A stretch of DNA of 64,000 bases. Origin: Jeotgalibacillus terrae. Its GTDB lineage: Bacteria; Bacillota; Bacilli; Bacillales; Jeotgalibacillaceae. This document shows, piece after piece, positions 1 to 7,604 of the stretch; the first letter of the stretch is position 1; every line of letters begins with the position of its first letter. A model generated the notes under the pieces. The model ran no database searches. It saw only the letters and a program-made list of their open reading frames with translations, and was not told where the DNA came from. The position numbers were made by a program, and so were the translations under genes. The stretch spans positions 1-64,000 of the forward strand of contig NZ_JAFBDK010000003.1 of assembly GCF_016908195.1 (NCBI RefSeq), given 5' to 3'.

Positions 1-190
1 TTCTTTCTGTTATTCGGTATTAGCCCCGGTTTCCCGGAGTTATCCCAATCTGCAGGGCAGGTTGCCCACGTGTTACTCACCCGTCCGCCGCTAACATCAA
101 AGGAGCAAGCTCCTCATCTGTTCGCTCGACTTGCATGTATTAGGCACGCCGCCAGCGTTCGTCCTGAGCCAGGATCAAACTCTCCGTAAA
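1..190 (-). rRNA. 16S ribosomal RNA, 5' end (partial)
   Basis: The minus strand reads as the start of bacterial 16S rRNA. The universal AGAGTTTGATCCTGGCTCAG primer site lies at about 164-184, followed by the helix 6-8 region and the GGCGGACGGGTGAGTAACACG stretch (20-base part at about 73-93). The mature 5' end is placed near 190 by analogy with Bacillus. The gene runs out of the window on the left, so only about 190 nt of roughly 1,550 are present. The variable region is Bacillales-like. Confidence 0.97.
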
Positions 191-320
191 GTGTTTGAAA
201 AGCTCATTGTCTTTTTTGTTCGAAAAAGACTTAAAATCTTAAAACGTTGACGTTTGGTTGTTTAGTTTTCAAGGTTCAATCACTTCTTAGCGAAGTGCCG
301 CTCTCGTAAGCGACTTGATT

Positions 321-350
321 ATCATAGCATGGTTTCTGATAGCTTGTAAA
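321..350 (-). promoter_or_regulatory. rRNA operon promoter (proximal)
   Basis: On the minus strand a -35 TTTACA (345-350) and a -10 TATGAT (321-326) are separated by 18 bp, with a TGC just before the -10 (extended -10). The leader to the 16S start is about 130 nt and contains a small CACTTC/GAAGTG hairpin (about 281-297) and a degenerate boxA-like TTGAAAACTAAAC, as in Bacillus rrn leaders. A second TATAAT at 426-431 lacks a clear -35 and could be a weak upstream promoter. Confidence 0.7.
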
Positions 351-359
351 GTCTTTTTA

Positions 360-754
360 AAAACTTTTTTAATTTCTTTTATGAAAGTAAATTAAAAGAG
401 AAAAGAAAAAAGCCTTAACGATCATTATAAAATGTACGCCTCTTCAAAAGAGAACTTTACTAATCTATCACACCTCCATAATATGAGTCAATCCTTTAAG
501 AGCATTTCAATTATATAATTTTATTCTGAATATTACAATACCTTTTACAAAGTTTTTTCTAAAACTTCATTAGTAATTTTTTCTGCAACGGCTCAGCTGA
601 AGCTGACTGTTGATTTCAGCTTCATAAGATCACTTTCCGCATAGCTGTGACTGTTTGCACCCTCCCCCGATTCCTCTTGCTGAAATCTGTTTTCAGCAAT
701 AATCTCCAGTTACCTTAAAACGCCATCGGATTAAAACGCTGCTTTTGAAACCAT
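360..754. other. Intergenic region between rrn promoter and ptsG
   Basis: No gene is seen here. The first 180 bp are AT-rich and probably serve the rRNA promoters. The part from about 585 to 740 has short stretches resembling the dispersed repeat found elsewhere in the window (ACTGTTGATTTC near 607-618 and CCAGTTACCTTAAAACGCCAT near 708-728). If real, this is a strongly decayed copy. Confidence 0.4.
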
Positions 755-788
755 AAAATCCCGCTGCAGCAAACAGCCGCAACGGGAT
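755..788 (-). terminator. Terminator after ptsG
   Basis: On the minus strand an ATCCCG...CGGGAT hairpin, with inner TTGC/GCAG pairing, is followed by TTTTAT. It lies 7 bp after the ptsG stop. Confidence 0.65.
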
Positions 789-794
789 CCACAC

Positions 795-2867
795 TTACTT
801 CACTTCTATAATAGAGGAATCTCCTCTGCTTACTTTCGTCTTTTTAACTTCTACTGTTTCACCGTTCATTAAGTTCGTGAATACAATTGGTGTCATAATA
901 GAAGGAACCTGATCTTTTATCTTCTCAAGATCTGCTTCAAGCAGCAGGTCTCCTGCTTTCACCTGATCTCCTTCTTTTACGTGTACAGTAAAGCCTTCAC
1001 CGTTCAGTTTAACTGTATCAATTCCAAAGTGAATGAGAATTTCCTGTCCATGCTCAGATTCAATACCAATCGCATGTTTCGTTGGAGAAACGTTTACGAT
1101 TTTCCCGTTTACCGGTGCATGCACAATTCCATCTGACGGGTTAATGGCAAATCCATCTCCCATCATTTTACCTGAGAATACCTGATCCGGCACTTCAGTA
1201 ATTGATACGGCTTCACCGTTTAATGGTGAGATAAAGTCCTGTAAGACTGGCTGGTCATTTTGAATTGCCGTTGCTGCTGTTTCTTCAATTTCTTTTGCTA
1301 CTTCTTTTTCAGCATCAACTTTAACCGGACGAGGTGTCTTACCTTCCATAATATCTTTCATCTGATGTTTTAAGCTGTCCGAACGTGGACCAAAAATCGC
1401 CTGAATGTTGTTTCCGATCTCAAGTACGCCGGAAGCACCCAGATGTTTCAGTTCTTTCTTATTCACTTTAGATGGCTCGTTAACCTGTACACGAAGGCGT
1501 GTAATGCAGGCATCAAGGTTCGAAATATTCGAAGCTCCGCCCATAGCATCTAAAATGTCATGCGGTAAATCTGATTTTGAAGAAGCTGCACGGGGATTTT
1601 CATCACCGTCTTCTTCTTTTTCACGACCTGGTGTTGCCAGGTTAAACTTGCGGATTGCAAAACGGAATCCGAAGTAGTAGATCAATGCAAATACAGCTCC
1701 TACCGGTAATACTAACCACCAGTTTGTCTGAGGGTTCAATACACCGAATAGCAGGAAGTCAATCAAACCACCAGAGAATGTCATACCGATTTTTACATCA
1801 AGCAGGTGCATTGTCAGGAATGAAAGACCTGCAAATACAGTGTGCACTGCAAACAGTAAAGGTGCAACGAATAGGAAAGCAAATTCGATTGGTTCAGTAA
1901 TACCAGTCAGGAATGATGTCAGGGCAGCTGAACCCATGATTCCTGCAACAAGCTTTTTCTTTTCAGGTCGTGCTTCATGATAAATTGCCAGCGCTGCAGC
2001 TGGAAGACCAAACATCATGAATGGATATTTACCGGTCATGAATGTTCCGGCAGTTAAATCCTGAACGCCATCAAGAATCTGCGCCTGGAAGATATAATTG
2101 TCACCACGCACCGTTTCACCGGCAGCATTCACATACGTACCAAACTCAAACCAGAAAGGCGTATAGAAAATATGGTGTAATCCAAATGGAATCAACGCAC
2201 GTTCAATGACACCAAAAACAAATGCTGATACAGCAAGGTTCGTATTCAGCATGATATGCGAGAAGAAGTTAAGACCTTCCTGAATAGGCGGCCATACAAC
2301 AATCATTAACAATCCAAGTACAACTGCGGATGCTGCTGTTGCAATCGGAACGAAACGTTTACCGGCAAAGAAGCCGAGGTATGTTGGCAGTTCAATGTTA
2401 TAGAAACGGTTATACATATAAGCAGCTAACGCCCCTACGATAATCCCGCCGAATACACCCGATGACAATGTCGGGATTCCCAGCATTAATGTATATGCCG
2501 GGTCAACTGCCTCACCAGTTACATCACTCATTTCAATACCGAGTGCTGTTCCAAGCGTCGCATTCATAATCAGATAACCTACGATCGCTGCCAGACCGGC
2601 AACCCCGTCACCGCCAGCAAGACCGATGGCTACCCCTACTGCGAATAATAACGGCAGGTTATCAAAAACAATACCACCTGAGTTTTGCATGACGCTTGCA
2701 ATCATGACAATCCAGTCGTTTGTCAGGAATGGCGCAAGATTTGTCAGCGTTTCATTCTGCAGGGCATTACCGAATGCTAAAAGCAAACCGGCAGCCGGCA
2801 GAATCGCAACCGGAAGCATTAATGCTTTACCGATTTTCTGAAGCTGACCAAAAAACTTCTTAAACAT
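795..2867 (-). CDS. ptsG: Glucose-specific PTS enzyme IICBA
   Basis: This membrane permease takes up glucose and phosphorylates it with phosphate passed from HPr. The 690-residue protein has the order IIC, IIB, IIA, as in Bacillus subtilis PtsG (699 aa). The IIC part (about 1-420) is strongly hydrophobic and carries the GITEPIEF motif. IIB contains the phospho-cysteine Cys454 in [13 protein letters not shown] contains the phospho-histidine His613 in [12 protein letters not shown]. The start is set at the ATG preceded by AGGAGGAAAACA; an in-frame extension of 25 codons runs back into the leader hairpin and is not coding. The RAT/terminator leader and the upstream glcT show control by antitermination. 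Identification is firm; glucose specificity is inferred from the GlcT linkage. Confidence 0.96.
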   Translation of the reverse strand: MFKKFFGQLQKIGKALMLPVAILPAAGLLLAFGNALQNETLTNLAPFLTNDWIVMIASVMQNSGGIVFDNLPLLFAVGVAIGLAGGDGVAGLAAIVGYLIMNATLGTALGIEMSDVTGEAVDPAYTLMLGIPTLSSGVFGGIIVGALAAYMYNRFYNIELPTYLGFFAGKRFVPIATAASAVVLGLLMIVVWPPIQEGLNFFSHIMLNTNLAVSAFVFGVIERALIPFGLHHIFYTPFWFEFGTYVNAAGETVRGDNYIFQAQILDGVQDLTAGTFMTGKYPFMMFGLPAAALAIYHEARPEKKKLVAGIMGSAALTSFLTGITEPIEFAFLFVAPLLFAVHTVFAGLSFLTMHLLDVKIGMTFSGGLIDFLLFGVLNPQTNWWLVLPVGAVFALIYYFGFRFAIRKFNLATPGREKEEDGDENPRAASSKSDLPHDILDAMGGASNISNLDACITRLRVQVNEPSKVNKKELKHLGASGVLEIGNNIQAIFGPRSDSLKHQMKDIMEGKTPRPVKVDAEKEVAKEIEETAATAIQNDQPVLQDFISPLNGEAVSITEVPDQVFSGKMMGDGFAINPSDGIVHAPVNGKIVNVSPTKHAIGIESEHGQEILIHFGIDTVKLNGEGFTVHVKEGDQVKAGDLLLEADLEKIKDQVPSIMTPIVFTNLMNGETVEVKKTKVSRGDSSIIEVK

Positions 2868-2900
2868 TTGTTTTCCTCCTTTTTCTTTTATACAGCAAAC

Positions 2901-3001
2901 AAAAAAGGCATGAGTAAAGAAAGAACATACGTGAGGGTACACGTATCCCGTTATCCGGGACGTTCTTCATTTACTCATGCCTGATCGTATCAGTAACACG
3001 T
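2901..3001 (-). promoter_or_regulatory. RAT antiterminator target and overlapping terminator of ptsG
   Basis: In the transcript a RAT-like sequence beginning ACGTGTTACTGATACGATCA (about 2982-3001) overlaps the 5' arm of a long terminator. The arms are GGCATGAGTAAA (2970-2981) and TTTACTCATGCC (2907-2918), followed by TTTTTT. This matches the known GlcT-controlled ptsG leader: GlcT binding to the RAT stops the terminator from forming when glucose is present. Confidence 0.9.
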
Positions 3002-3009
3002 AAAATGTA

Positions 3010-3846
3010 TTATTTCATTTTGGTCTGAATACGCTGCAAATGCATGGTCAGATAGACTGCTTCTGCTTCATAAACAGGTTTTTTTAATGTTTGCTGCATA
3101 ATCTTAATCAGTTTCCATGAGAGATTATAGCACATCGGATATTCAGTTTTCAATAGTAAAGCGATTTTTTCCGGTTCATCCACTTTTTCTCCCCGGACAA
3201 CCCGCTCTATCGTATATCGCAGGTGTCTGACGAGTCTCATGTAATCAATGCTTTCTTTATCAAGACTCACATCAAATTGCGATTCTATTAATTGTACAAG
3301 CCGCCCGATCAGCTGGGAATGTGAGTTCACTTCATGAACATTACGGTTTACCATAGCACTGTGAATGTGAAGTGCAATAAAACCGATTTCGCCTTCAGGG
3401 AGATAAATATGGGCTCTGTCATTGATCAGCTGCACCACTTCTTTTGCAATTTCATACTCATAAGGGTAAAGCGCTTTCGTCTCTAACAGAAAGGGGTTGG
3501 ATATAGACATCCCCCTCATTAATCTGTTGACTGCGAATACGAGGTGATCTGTCAACGCGACATGAATATGTTCATTTAAAAAAGATTGTGTCCGTTCACG
3601 TATTAATTCTATAGAAGAAATAATTACTTTCAGTAAATCTTCCTCTACATATGGCAGCAGTTTCTTGAACTGATCCTGCTCCTTTTCATCACGCAATACA
3701 AAGAGTTTTTCAACTTCCTGTTCGCTGATGGTTGATTGTGTCTGCCTCTTGAAGCCGATTCCTTTGCCGATCATGACGACTTCTGAGCTATTTAATTCAG
3801 CAATTAACACATTATTATTCAGTATTTTTTTTACAATATAGCTCAC
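3010..3846 (-). CDS. glcT: GlcT-type BglG/SacY family transcriptional antiterminator
   Basis: This RNA-binding antiterminator controls ptsG. An N-terminal CAT RNA-binding domain (about residues 1-55, with LNNNVLIAE and GKGIGF) is followed by two PTS regulation domains whose conserved histidines lie in HIHVALTDHL, ALHIHSAMV and MRLVRHLRYT. PRD phosphorylation by the glucose permease or HPr sets its activity. The GTG at 3846 is chosen because AGGCGG sits 9 nt upstream; another in-frame GTG at 3855 almost touches that ribosome site. It lies directly upstream of the RAT/terminator and ptsG, the same arrangement as in B. subtilis. No separate promoter was recognised. Confidence 0.93.
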   Translation of the reverse strand: MSYIVKKILNNNVLIAELNSSEVVMIGKGIGFKRQTQSTISEQEVEKLFVLRDEKEQDQFKKLLPYVEEDLLKVIISSIELIRERTQSFLNEHIHVALTDHLVFAVNRLMRGMSISNPFLLETKALYPYEYEIAKEVVQLINDRAHIYLPEGEIGFIALHIHSAMVNRNVHEVNSHSQLIGRLVQLIESQFDVSLDKESIDYMRLVRHLRYTIERVVRGEKVDEPEKIALLLKTEYPMCYNLSWKLIKIMQQTLKKPVYEAEAVYLTMHLQRIQTKMK

Positions 3847-3882
3847 GTCTATCACATCCGCCTGTTTTTTATTTACTCATTG

Positions 3883-3920
3883 AAAAAGAGCTGCCCGCAT
3901 GAACCGGAACAGCTCTTTTA
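3883..3920 (-). terminator. Terminator after pbuG
   Basis: An AAAGAGCTG...CAGCTCTTTTT hairpin, read on the minus strand, lies 6 bp after the pbuG stop. The arms are flanked by A and T runs, so it could work in both directions. Confidence 0.8.
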
Positions 3921-3925
3921 GCATA

Positions 3926-5263
3926 TTACGATAAAAAGATGAAGTAAAGCACAAAGATTACAAACAAACCGTACATAACCGGATGAATCTGCTTACCTCT
4001 GCCCATTACAAGCATTGTGATCGGATAAAAGATAAATCCAATCGCAATCCCTGAGGCAATGCTGTAAGTCAGCGGCATGGTGATAATTGTCAAAAATGCC
4101 GGCACTGCAATTTCAAAGCGTGTCCAGTCAATCTTGCCCAGCGCTGAGACCATCAGCACTCCTACGATAATAAGAGCTGGTGCTGTTACAGCACTTGTGA
4201 TGACTTCCAGCAGCGGGAAGAAGAAAATAGATAATACAAAAAGTGCTGCTGTCACAACTGAAGCAAAACCTGTTTTAGCACCTGCTGCAACACCTGCAGA
4301 TGATTCAATATAAGATGTTGTTGTAGATGTTCCAAGCACCGCACCAAATACAGTTGCAGTTGAATCTGCAAACAGCGCGCGATTTGCACGAGGCAACTTA
4401 CCGTCTTTCATTAAACCTGCCTGATTTGTAACCGCTACAAGTGTTCCTGCGGTATCAAAGAAGTCTACGAATAGGAAAGTTAAAATGACAACAAGTAACT
4501 GTACAGTGAATAGGTCTCCCGGGCTTGAGAAAATCGGTTCAAGTGCAGCCCCGAACGTTGGCGCAAGACTTGGCGGTGTCGGATCAATCACGCCGCTTGG
4601 ACGGTCAATCAGCCCGACAACCATCCCTACAATTGCCGTAATGACAATTCCGTAGAAAATACCACCTTTAATTTTACGCGTCATTAAAATAACAGTAATA
4701 AAAATACCAAAAACAGCAAGGAGTGTATTCCCATTCGTCAGATCACCAAGCGCAACAAGTGTTGCATCATTTCCGACGATAATTCCTGCATTTTGAAAAC
4801 CAACAAAAGTAATGAAGAGCCCGATACCTGCTCCCACCGCGAATTTCAATTCATTTGGAATCGCGTTGATGATTTTTTCACGTACACCTGTAACAGTTAA
4901 TACCATAAAAATAAGTCCTGAAAATAAAACACCTGTTAAAGCTGTCTGCCACGGAATTTCCTGTGTCAGAATAACAGAGTAAGCGAAAAATGCATTTAAT
5001 CCCATACCAGGTGCAAGTGCGATCGGATACCTTGCAAGTACCCCCATCACAAGTGAGCCGATTGCTGCTGCAAGCGCAGTAGCTACGAATACAGCACCGT
5101 AATCCATACGCATAGCATCAGGCAGCCCTTCAACATCTGCTAATGTTAACGTCAGCGGGTTAACAACAAGGATGTAAGCCATCGCAAGGAATGTTGTTAA
5201 TCCTCCAATGAATTCACGCTTATAATTCGTGTTTAATTCTTCAAACTGAAAATACTTCTTCAC
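3926..5263 (-). CDS. pbuG: Guanine/hypoxanthine permease (NCS2/AzgA-type)
   Basis: This is a membrane permease that imports hypoxanthine and guanine for purine salvage. The 445-residue protein is hydrophobic throughout, with about 12 to 14 segments. It has the AzgA-family start motif REFIGGLTTFLAMAYI and the signatures GMGLNAFF, GAGIGLFITFVG and VDFFDTAGTL. The GTG start at 5263 has GGAGGG seven bases upstream; an 18-codon extension upstream would enter the riboswitch terminator and is rejected. The leader carries a guanine-type riboswitch. Lying next to guaA fits B. subtilis order. Confidence 0.94.
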   Translation of the reverse strand: MKKYFQFEELNTNYKREFIGGLTTFLAMAYILVVNPLTLTLADVEGLPDAMRMDYGAVFVATALAAAIGSLVMGVLARYPIALAPGMGLNAFFAYSVILTQEIPWQTALTGVLFSGLIFMVLTVTGVREKIINAIPNELKFAVGAGIGLFITFVGFQNAGIIVGNDATLVALGDLTNGNTLLAVFGIFITVILMTRKIKGGIFYGIVITAIVGMVVGLIDRPSGVIDPTPPSLAPTFGAALEPIFSSPGDLFTVQLLVVILTFLFVDFFDTAGTLVAVTNQAGLMKDGKLPRANRALFADSTATVFGAVLGTSTTTSYIESSAGVAAGAKTGFASVVTAALFVLSIFFFPLLEVITSAVTAPALIIVGVLMVSALGKIDWTRFEIAVPAFLTIITMPLTYSIASGIAIGFIFYPITMLVMGRGKQIHPVMYGLFVIFVLYFIFLS

Positions 5264-5296
5264 TACTGTTCCCTCCGAAAAATACGAAGTATAACG

Positions 5297-5332
5297 AAAA
5301 AATCCCTGAACGCACACTCGTCGTTCAGGGAT
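5297..5332 (-). terminator. Riboswitch-controlled terminator before pbuG
   Basis: ATCCCTGAACG...CGTTCAGGGAT followed by TTTTTT in the transcript lies between the purine aptamer and the pbuG start. It is the likely off-switch of the riboswitch. Confidence 0.85.
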
Positions 5333-5377
5333 GACTAAAAGGATTAAGAAAAGTTCATATTGAACTTCTAAAAAACC

Positions 5378-5446
5378 TGCGTAGTCAAGCTATTTACGGT
5401 AGCTTGGTAGAGACTTTCGGGCCATATCCCCGACGTTATACGACGA
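5378..5446 (-). ncRNA. Purine (guanine-type) riboswitch of pbuG
   Basis: The minus strand holds the purine aptamer core: TATAACG, a P2 hairpin with the GGATATGGCCCG loop region, the J2/3 motif TCTCTACC, a P3 hairpin with TAAAT, and J3/1 ending in TTGACTACG. The C in GACTAC at the Watson-Crick specificity position indicates guanine or hypoxanthine rather than adenine. It sits between a good promoter and the terminator at 5297-5332. Confidence 0.95.
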
Positions 5447-5468
5447 AAAATATTTAATTAATGATTGT

Positions 5469-5497
5469 ATTGTATCAATGCGCTATAGAAGCGTCAA
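5469..5497 (-). promoter_or_regulatory. pbuG promoter
   Basis: On the minus strand -35 TTGACG (5492-5497), a 17-bp spacer and -10 TACAAT (5469-5474) lie about 25 bp upstream of the aptamer. Confidence 0.8.
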
Positions 5498-5541
5498 TAC
5501 AAAATACGAACATTATTTAATAATTTTTATGGTAATATTCG

Positions 5542-7095
5542 TTATTCCCACTCGATTGTGCTTGGCGGCTTACTCGTAACGTCATACAGCACGCGGTTAA
5601 TCGAGTTTACTTCGTTTACCAGGCGGACTGAGATCTTCTCAAGTACATCCCATGGGATTCTTGCCCAGTCAGATGTCATTCCGTCAATCGATGTTACTGC
5701 TCGGATACCGATCGCATAATCATATGTTCTCGCATCACCCATGACACCAACACTTCTGATATCAGGTAATACAGTGAAGTACTGCCAGATATCACGGTCA
5801 AGTCCTGCTTTTTTAATCTCGTCACGCAGAATATGGTCTGATTCACGTACGATTTCAAGCTTTTCTTCAGTGATTTCGCCAAGTACACGGATGCCAAGGC
5901 CTGGTCCCGGGAACGGCTGACGCCATACAATCTCATCAGGAATGCCCAGCTCACTTCCAAGTGCACGTACTTCGTCTTTGAAAAGCGTATTAAGCGGTTC
6001 AATCAGTTTGAACTGCATGTCCTCAGGGAGACCGCCTACATTGTGGTGAGACTTAATTGTCTGCGCAGTTGCTGTACCACTTTCAATGATATCTGTATAC
6101 AATGTTCCCTGAGCAAGGAAATCAATGCCATCAAGCTTTGTTGCTTCATCATCGAATACATAGATGAATTCATTCCCGATAATTTTACGTTTCTGTTCAG
6201 GATCTGATACACCTTTTAACTTATTTAAGAAACGGTCCTGCGCATCGACCTTAATCACATTCATGTTAAAGCCGTCAGAGAAAGTCTTCATTACGCTGTC
6301 TGCTTCACCTTTACGAAGAAGGCCGTGGTCAACAAAGATACATGTCAGTTGATCACCAATGGCTTTATGAATCAGTACAGCTACGACTGAAGAATCAACA
6401 CCGCCGCTCAGCGCACATAGCACCTGGCGATCGCCGACTTCCTGGCGGATCTTTTCAAGTTCAATTTCAATGAAGTTCTCCATTGACCAGTCACCCGTGC
6501 AGCCGCATGCATCAAAAACAAAGTTTCTGAGCATATCATTCCCATATTCTGAATGACGTACTTCAGGGTGGAACTGCACTGCATATAATTTCTGATCTTC
6601 ATTGCTGATTGATGCAACAGGGCATGAAGGATTTGTTGCAACGACGTCAAAAGAAGGTGGTGCCTCCACAACAAGATCTCCATGACTCATCCATACTGTC
6701 TGCGTTAAAGGAAGATCTTTAAACAGACCTTTCGCTTCCTGCACCTGAATATTCGCTTTACCATATTCACGGTTCTTCGCTTTTTCAACTTTCCCGCCAA
6801 AGTGCATTGTCATCAGCTGCATACCATAACAGATCCCCAGCACCGGGATGCCAAGGTCAAAAATCCGCTCATCTGCACGGAACGAATTCTCATCATATAC
6901 TGAGTTAGGTCCGCCTGAGAAAATAATCCCTGAAGGATTCAGCTCTTTAATTTCTTCAGCAGTAATCGTGTGCGGGTGCAGTTCACTATATACACCGAAT
7001 TCACGGATACGGCGAGTGATTAATTGATTATATTGACTTCCAAAATCCAGTACAACGATCATTTCCTGATCGTGCATTTCTTCTTTACCAAGCAT
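5542..7095 (-). CDS. guaA: GMP synthase (glutamine-hydrolysing)
   Basis: GuaA converts XMP, ATP and glutamine to GMP in the last step of guanine nucleotide synthesis. The 517-residue protein has a class I glutamine amidotransferase domain (about 11-200) with nucleophile Cys89 in GICYGMQ and the HPE triad motif in [12 protein letters not shown]. This is followed by an ATP-pyrophosphatase domain with the P-loop LSGGVDSSV and the C-terminal dimerisation domain ending in KPPSTIEWE. The start ATG has GAGGTGA upstream. It is controlled by a purine riboswitch about 380 nt upstream and lies downstream of tgpA, the same neighbour order as in B. subtilis. Confidence 0.98.
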   Translation of the reverse strand: MLGKEEMHDQEMIVVLDFGSQYNQLITRRIREFGVYSELHPHTITAEEIKELNPSGIIFSGGPNSVYDENSFRADERIFDLGIPVLGICYGMQLMTMHFGGKVEKAKNREYGKANIQVQEAKGLFKDLPLTQTVWMSHGDLVVEAPPSFDVVATNPSCPVASISNEDQKLYAVQFHPEVRHSEYGNDMLRNFVFDACGCTGDWSMENFIEIELEKIRQEVGDRQVLCALSGGVDSSVVAVLIHKAIGDQLTCIFVDHGLLRKGEADSVMKTFSDGFNMNVIKVDAQDRFLNKLKGVSDPEQKRKIIGNEFIYVFDDEATKLDGIDFLAQGTLYTDIIESGTATAQTIKSHHNVGGLPEDMQFKLIEPLNTLFKDEVRALGSELGIPDEIVWRQPFPGPGLGIRVLGEITEEKLEIVRESDHILRDEIKKAGLDRDIWQYFTVLPDIRSVGVMGDARTYDYAIGIRAVTSIDGMTSDWARIPWDVLEKISVRLVNEVNSINRVLYDVTSKPPSTIEWE

Positions 7096-7151
7096 GGATG
7101 GTCACCTCGTTCAATTATTTTTAAACCTGTATCATTACACCTTCAAAATAG

Positions 7152-7209
7152 AAAAAACGCCTGTTCGAAAAAGAGTCATCCTCTTCCCTTCAAGCGTTTT
7201 AACAAGGCG
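7152..7209 (-). terminator. Leader terminator of guaA (riboswitch expression platform)
   Basis: In the transcript CGCCTTGTT (7201-7209) pairs with AACAGGCG, with one bulged T, enclosing a smaller AAGAG/CTCTT hairpin, and is followed by TTTTTTC. Its 5' arm overlaps AGACCGCCTT, which is perfectly complementary to a segment next to the upstream purine aptamer, so the two structures exclude each other. Confidence 0.75.
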
Positions 7210-7232
7210 GTCTGATTAAAAAGGATAAGGTT

Positions 7233-7261
7233 TTTATAAACCAGGATTTGGTTCTCTTAAA
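7233..7261 (-). promoter_or_regulatory. Possible secondary promoter in the guaA leader
   Basis: On the minus strand TTTAAG (7256-7261), a 17-bp spacer and TATAAA (7233-7238) lie downstream of the repeat element. The -35 is poor. If active, it would make guaA transcription independent of the riboswitch aptamer. Confidence 0.3.
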
Positions 7262-7310
7262 CTTTTTTAAATAATAAGCTTTTAAAAATGAATGACATGT
7301 TAATATCATT

Positions 7311-7443
7311 CAGCTGTTGATTGGAGGGGGAGGCGGAGACTCCTGCACCAGTAAGGACAGACGAGACCCCGCAGACGCGAAAGCGGCGAGGAGGCTCGTT
7401 CGGACGGGTGCGGAAAGCGCAGCCCTCCCCGGAAATCAACAGC
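7311..7443 (-). repeat. Dispersed GC-rich repeat, full-length copy in the guaA leader
   Basis: The minus strand reads GCTGTTGATTTCCG, a GC-rich core with GAGCCTCCTCG and GTCTGCGGGGTCTC, and closing CCAATCAACAGCTG. The ends form an inverted repeat (CTGTTGATT/AATCAACAG). The same layout is found at 20948-21085, and core-less copies at 12015 and 26051. It sits between the two pairing arms of the guaA riboswitch switch. There is no coding potential and no transposase. Confidence 0.85.
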
Positions 7444-7474
7444 GTTTTTATTAGAGCTTATTAATAAAAGACCG

Positions 7475-7545
7475 CCTTCATAGTCAGACCATTTGTGGTG
7501 ATCCGGTAGAAACATCCGACCCATATTATCGGACATATATGAAGG
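7475..7545 (-). ncRNA. Purine (guanine-type) riboswitch of guaA
   Basis: The minus-strand RNA has an 8-bp P1 (CCTTCATA/TATGAAGG), P2 TCCGA/TCGGA enclosing TAATATGGG, J2/3 TTTCTACC, P3 GGATCA/TGGTCT with an AAA-containing loop, and J3/1 CTGACTATG. C at the specificity position points to guanine. The 3' flank AAGGCGGTCT (7469-7478) overlaps P1 by 4 nt and is complementary to 7204-7213 near guaA. Confidence 0.88.
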
Positions 7546-7575
7546 GGTGTTATGAAGCTGTCATTAATTTTCACT

Positions 7576-7604
7576 ATTTTAACGCCTTGCTCAAGCCCGG
7601 TCAA
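7576..7604 (-). promoter_or_regulatory. guaA promoter overlapping the end of tgpA
   Basis: On the minus strand -35 TTGACC (7599-7604), a 17-bp spacer and -10 TAAAAT (7576-7581) lie just upstream of the purine aptamer. The -35 overlaps the last codons and stop of tgpA. Confidence 0.75.

Noticed and set aside
2868-2942. N-terminal extension of PtsG
   Set aside because: It translates the RAT terminator hairpin; the ATG at 2867 follows AGGAGG.
7311-7443. Insertion sequence or transposon
   Set aside because: There is no transposase gene anywhere near any copy; only a small non-coding repeat is supported.
7257-7536. Two open frames across the repeat and riboswitch near guaA
   Set aside because: They lie over the dispersed repeat and the purine aptamer; no ribosome site and no protein-like sequence.
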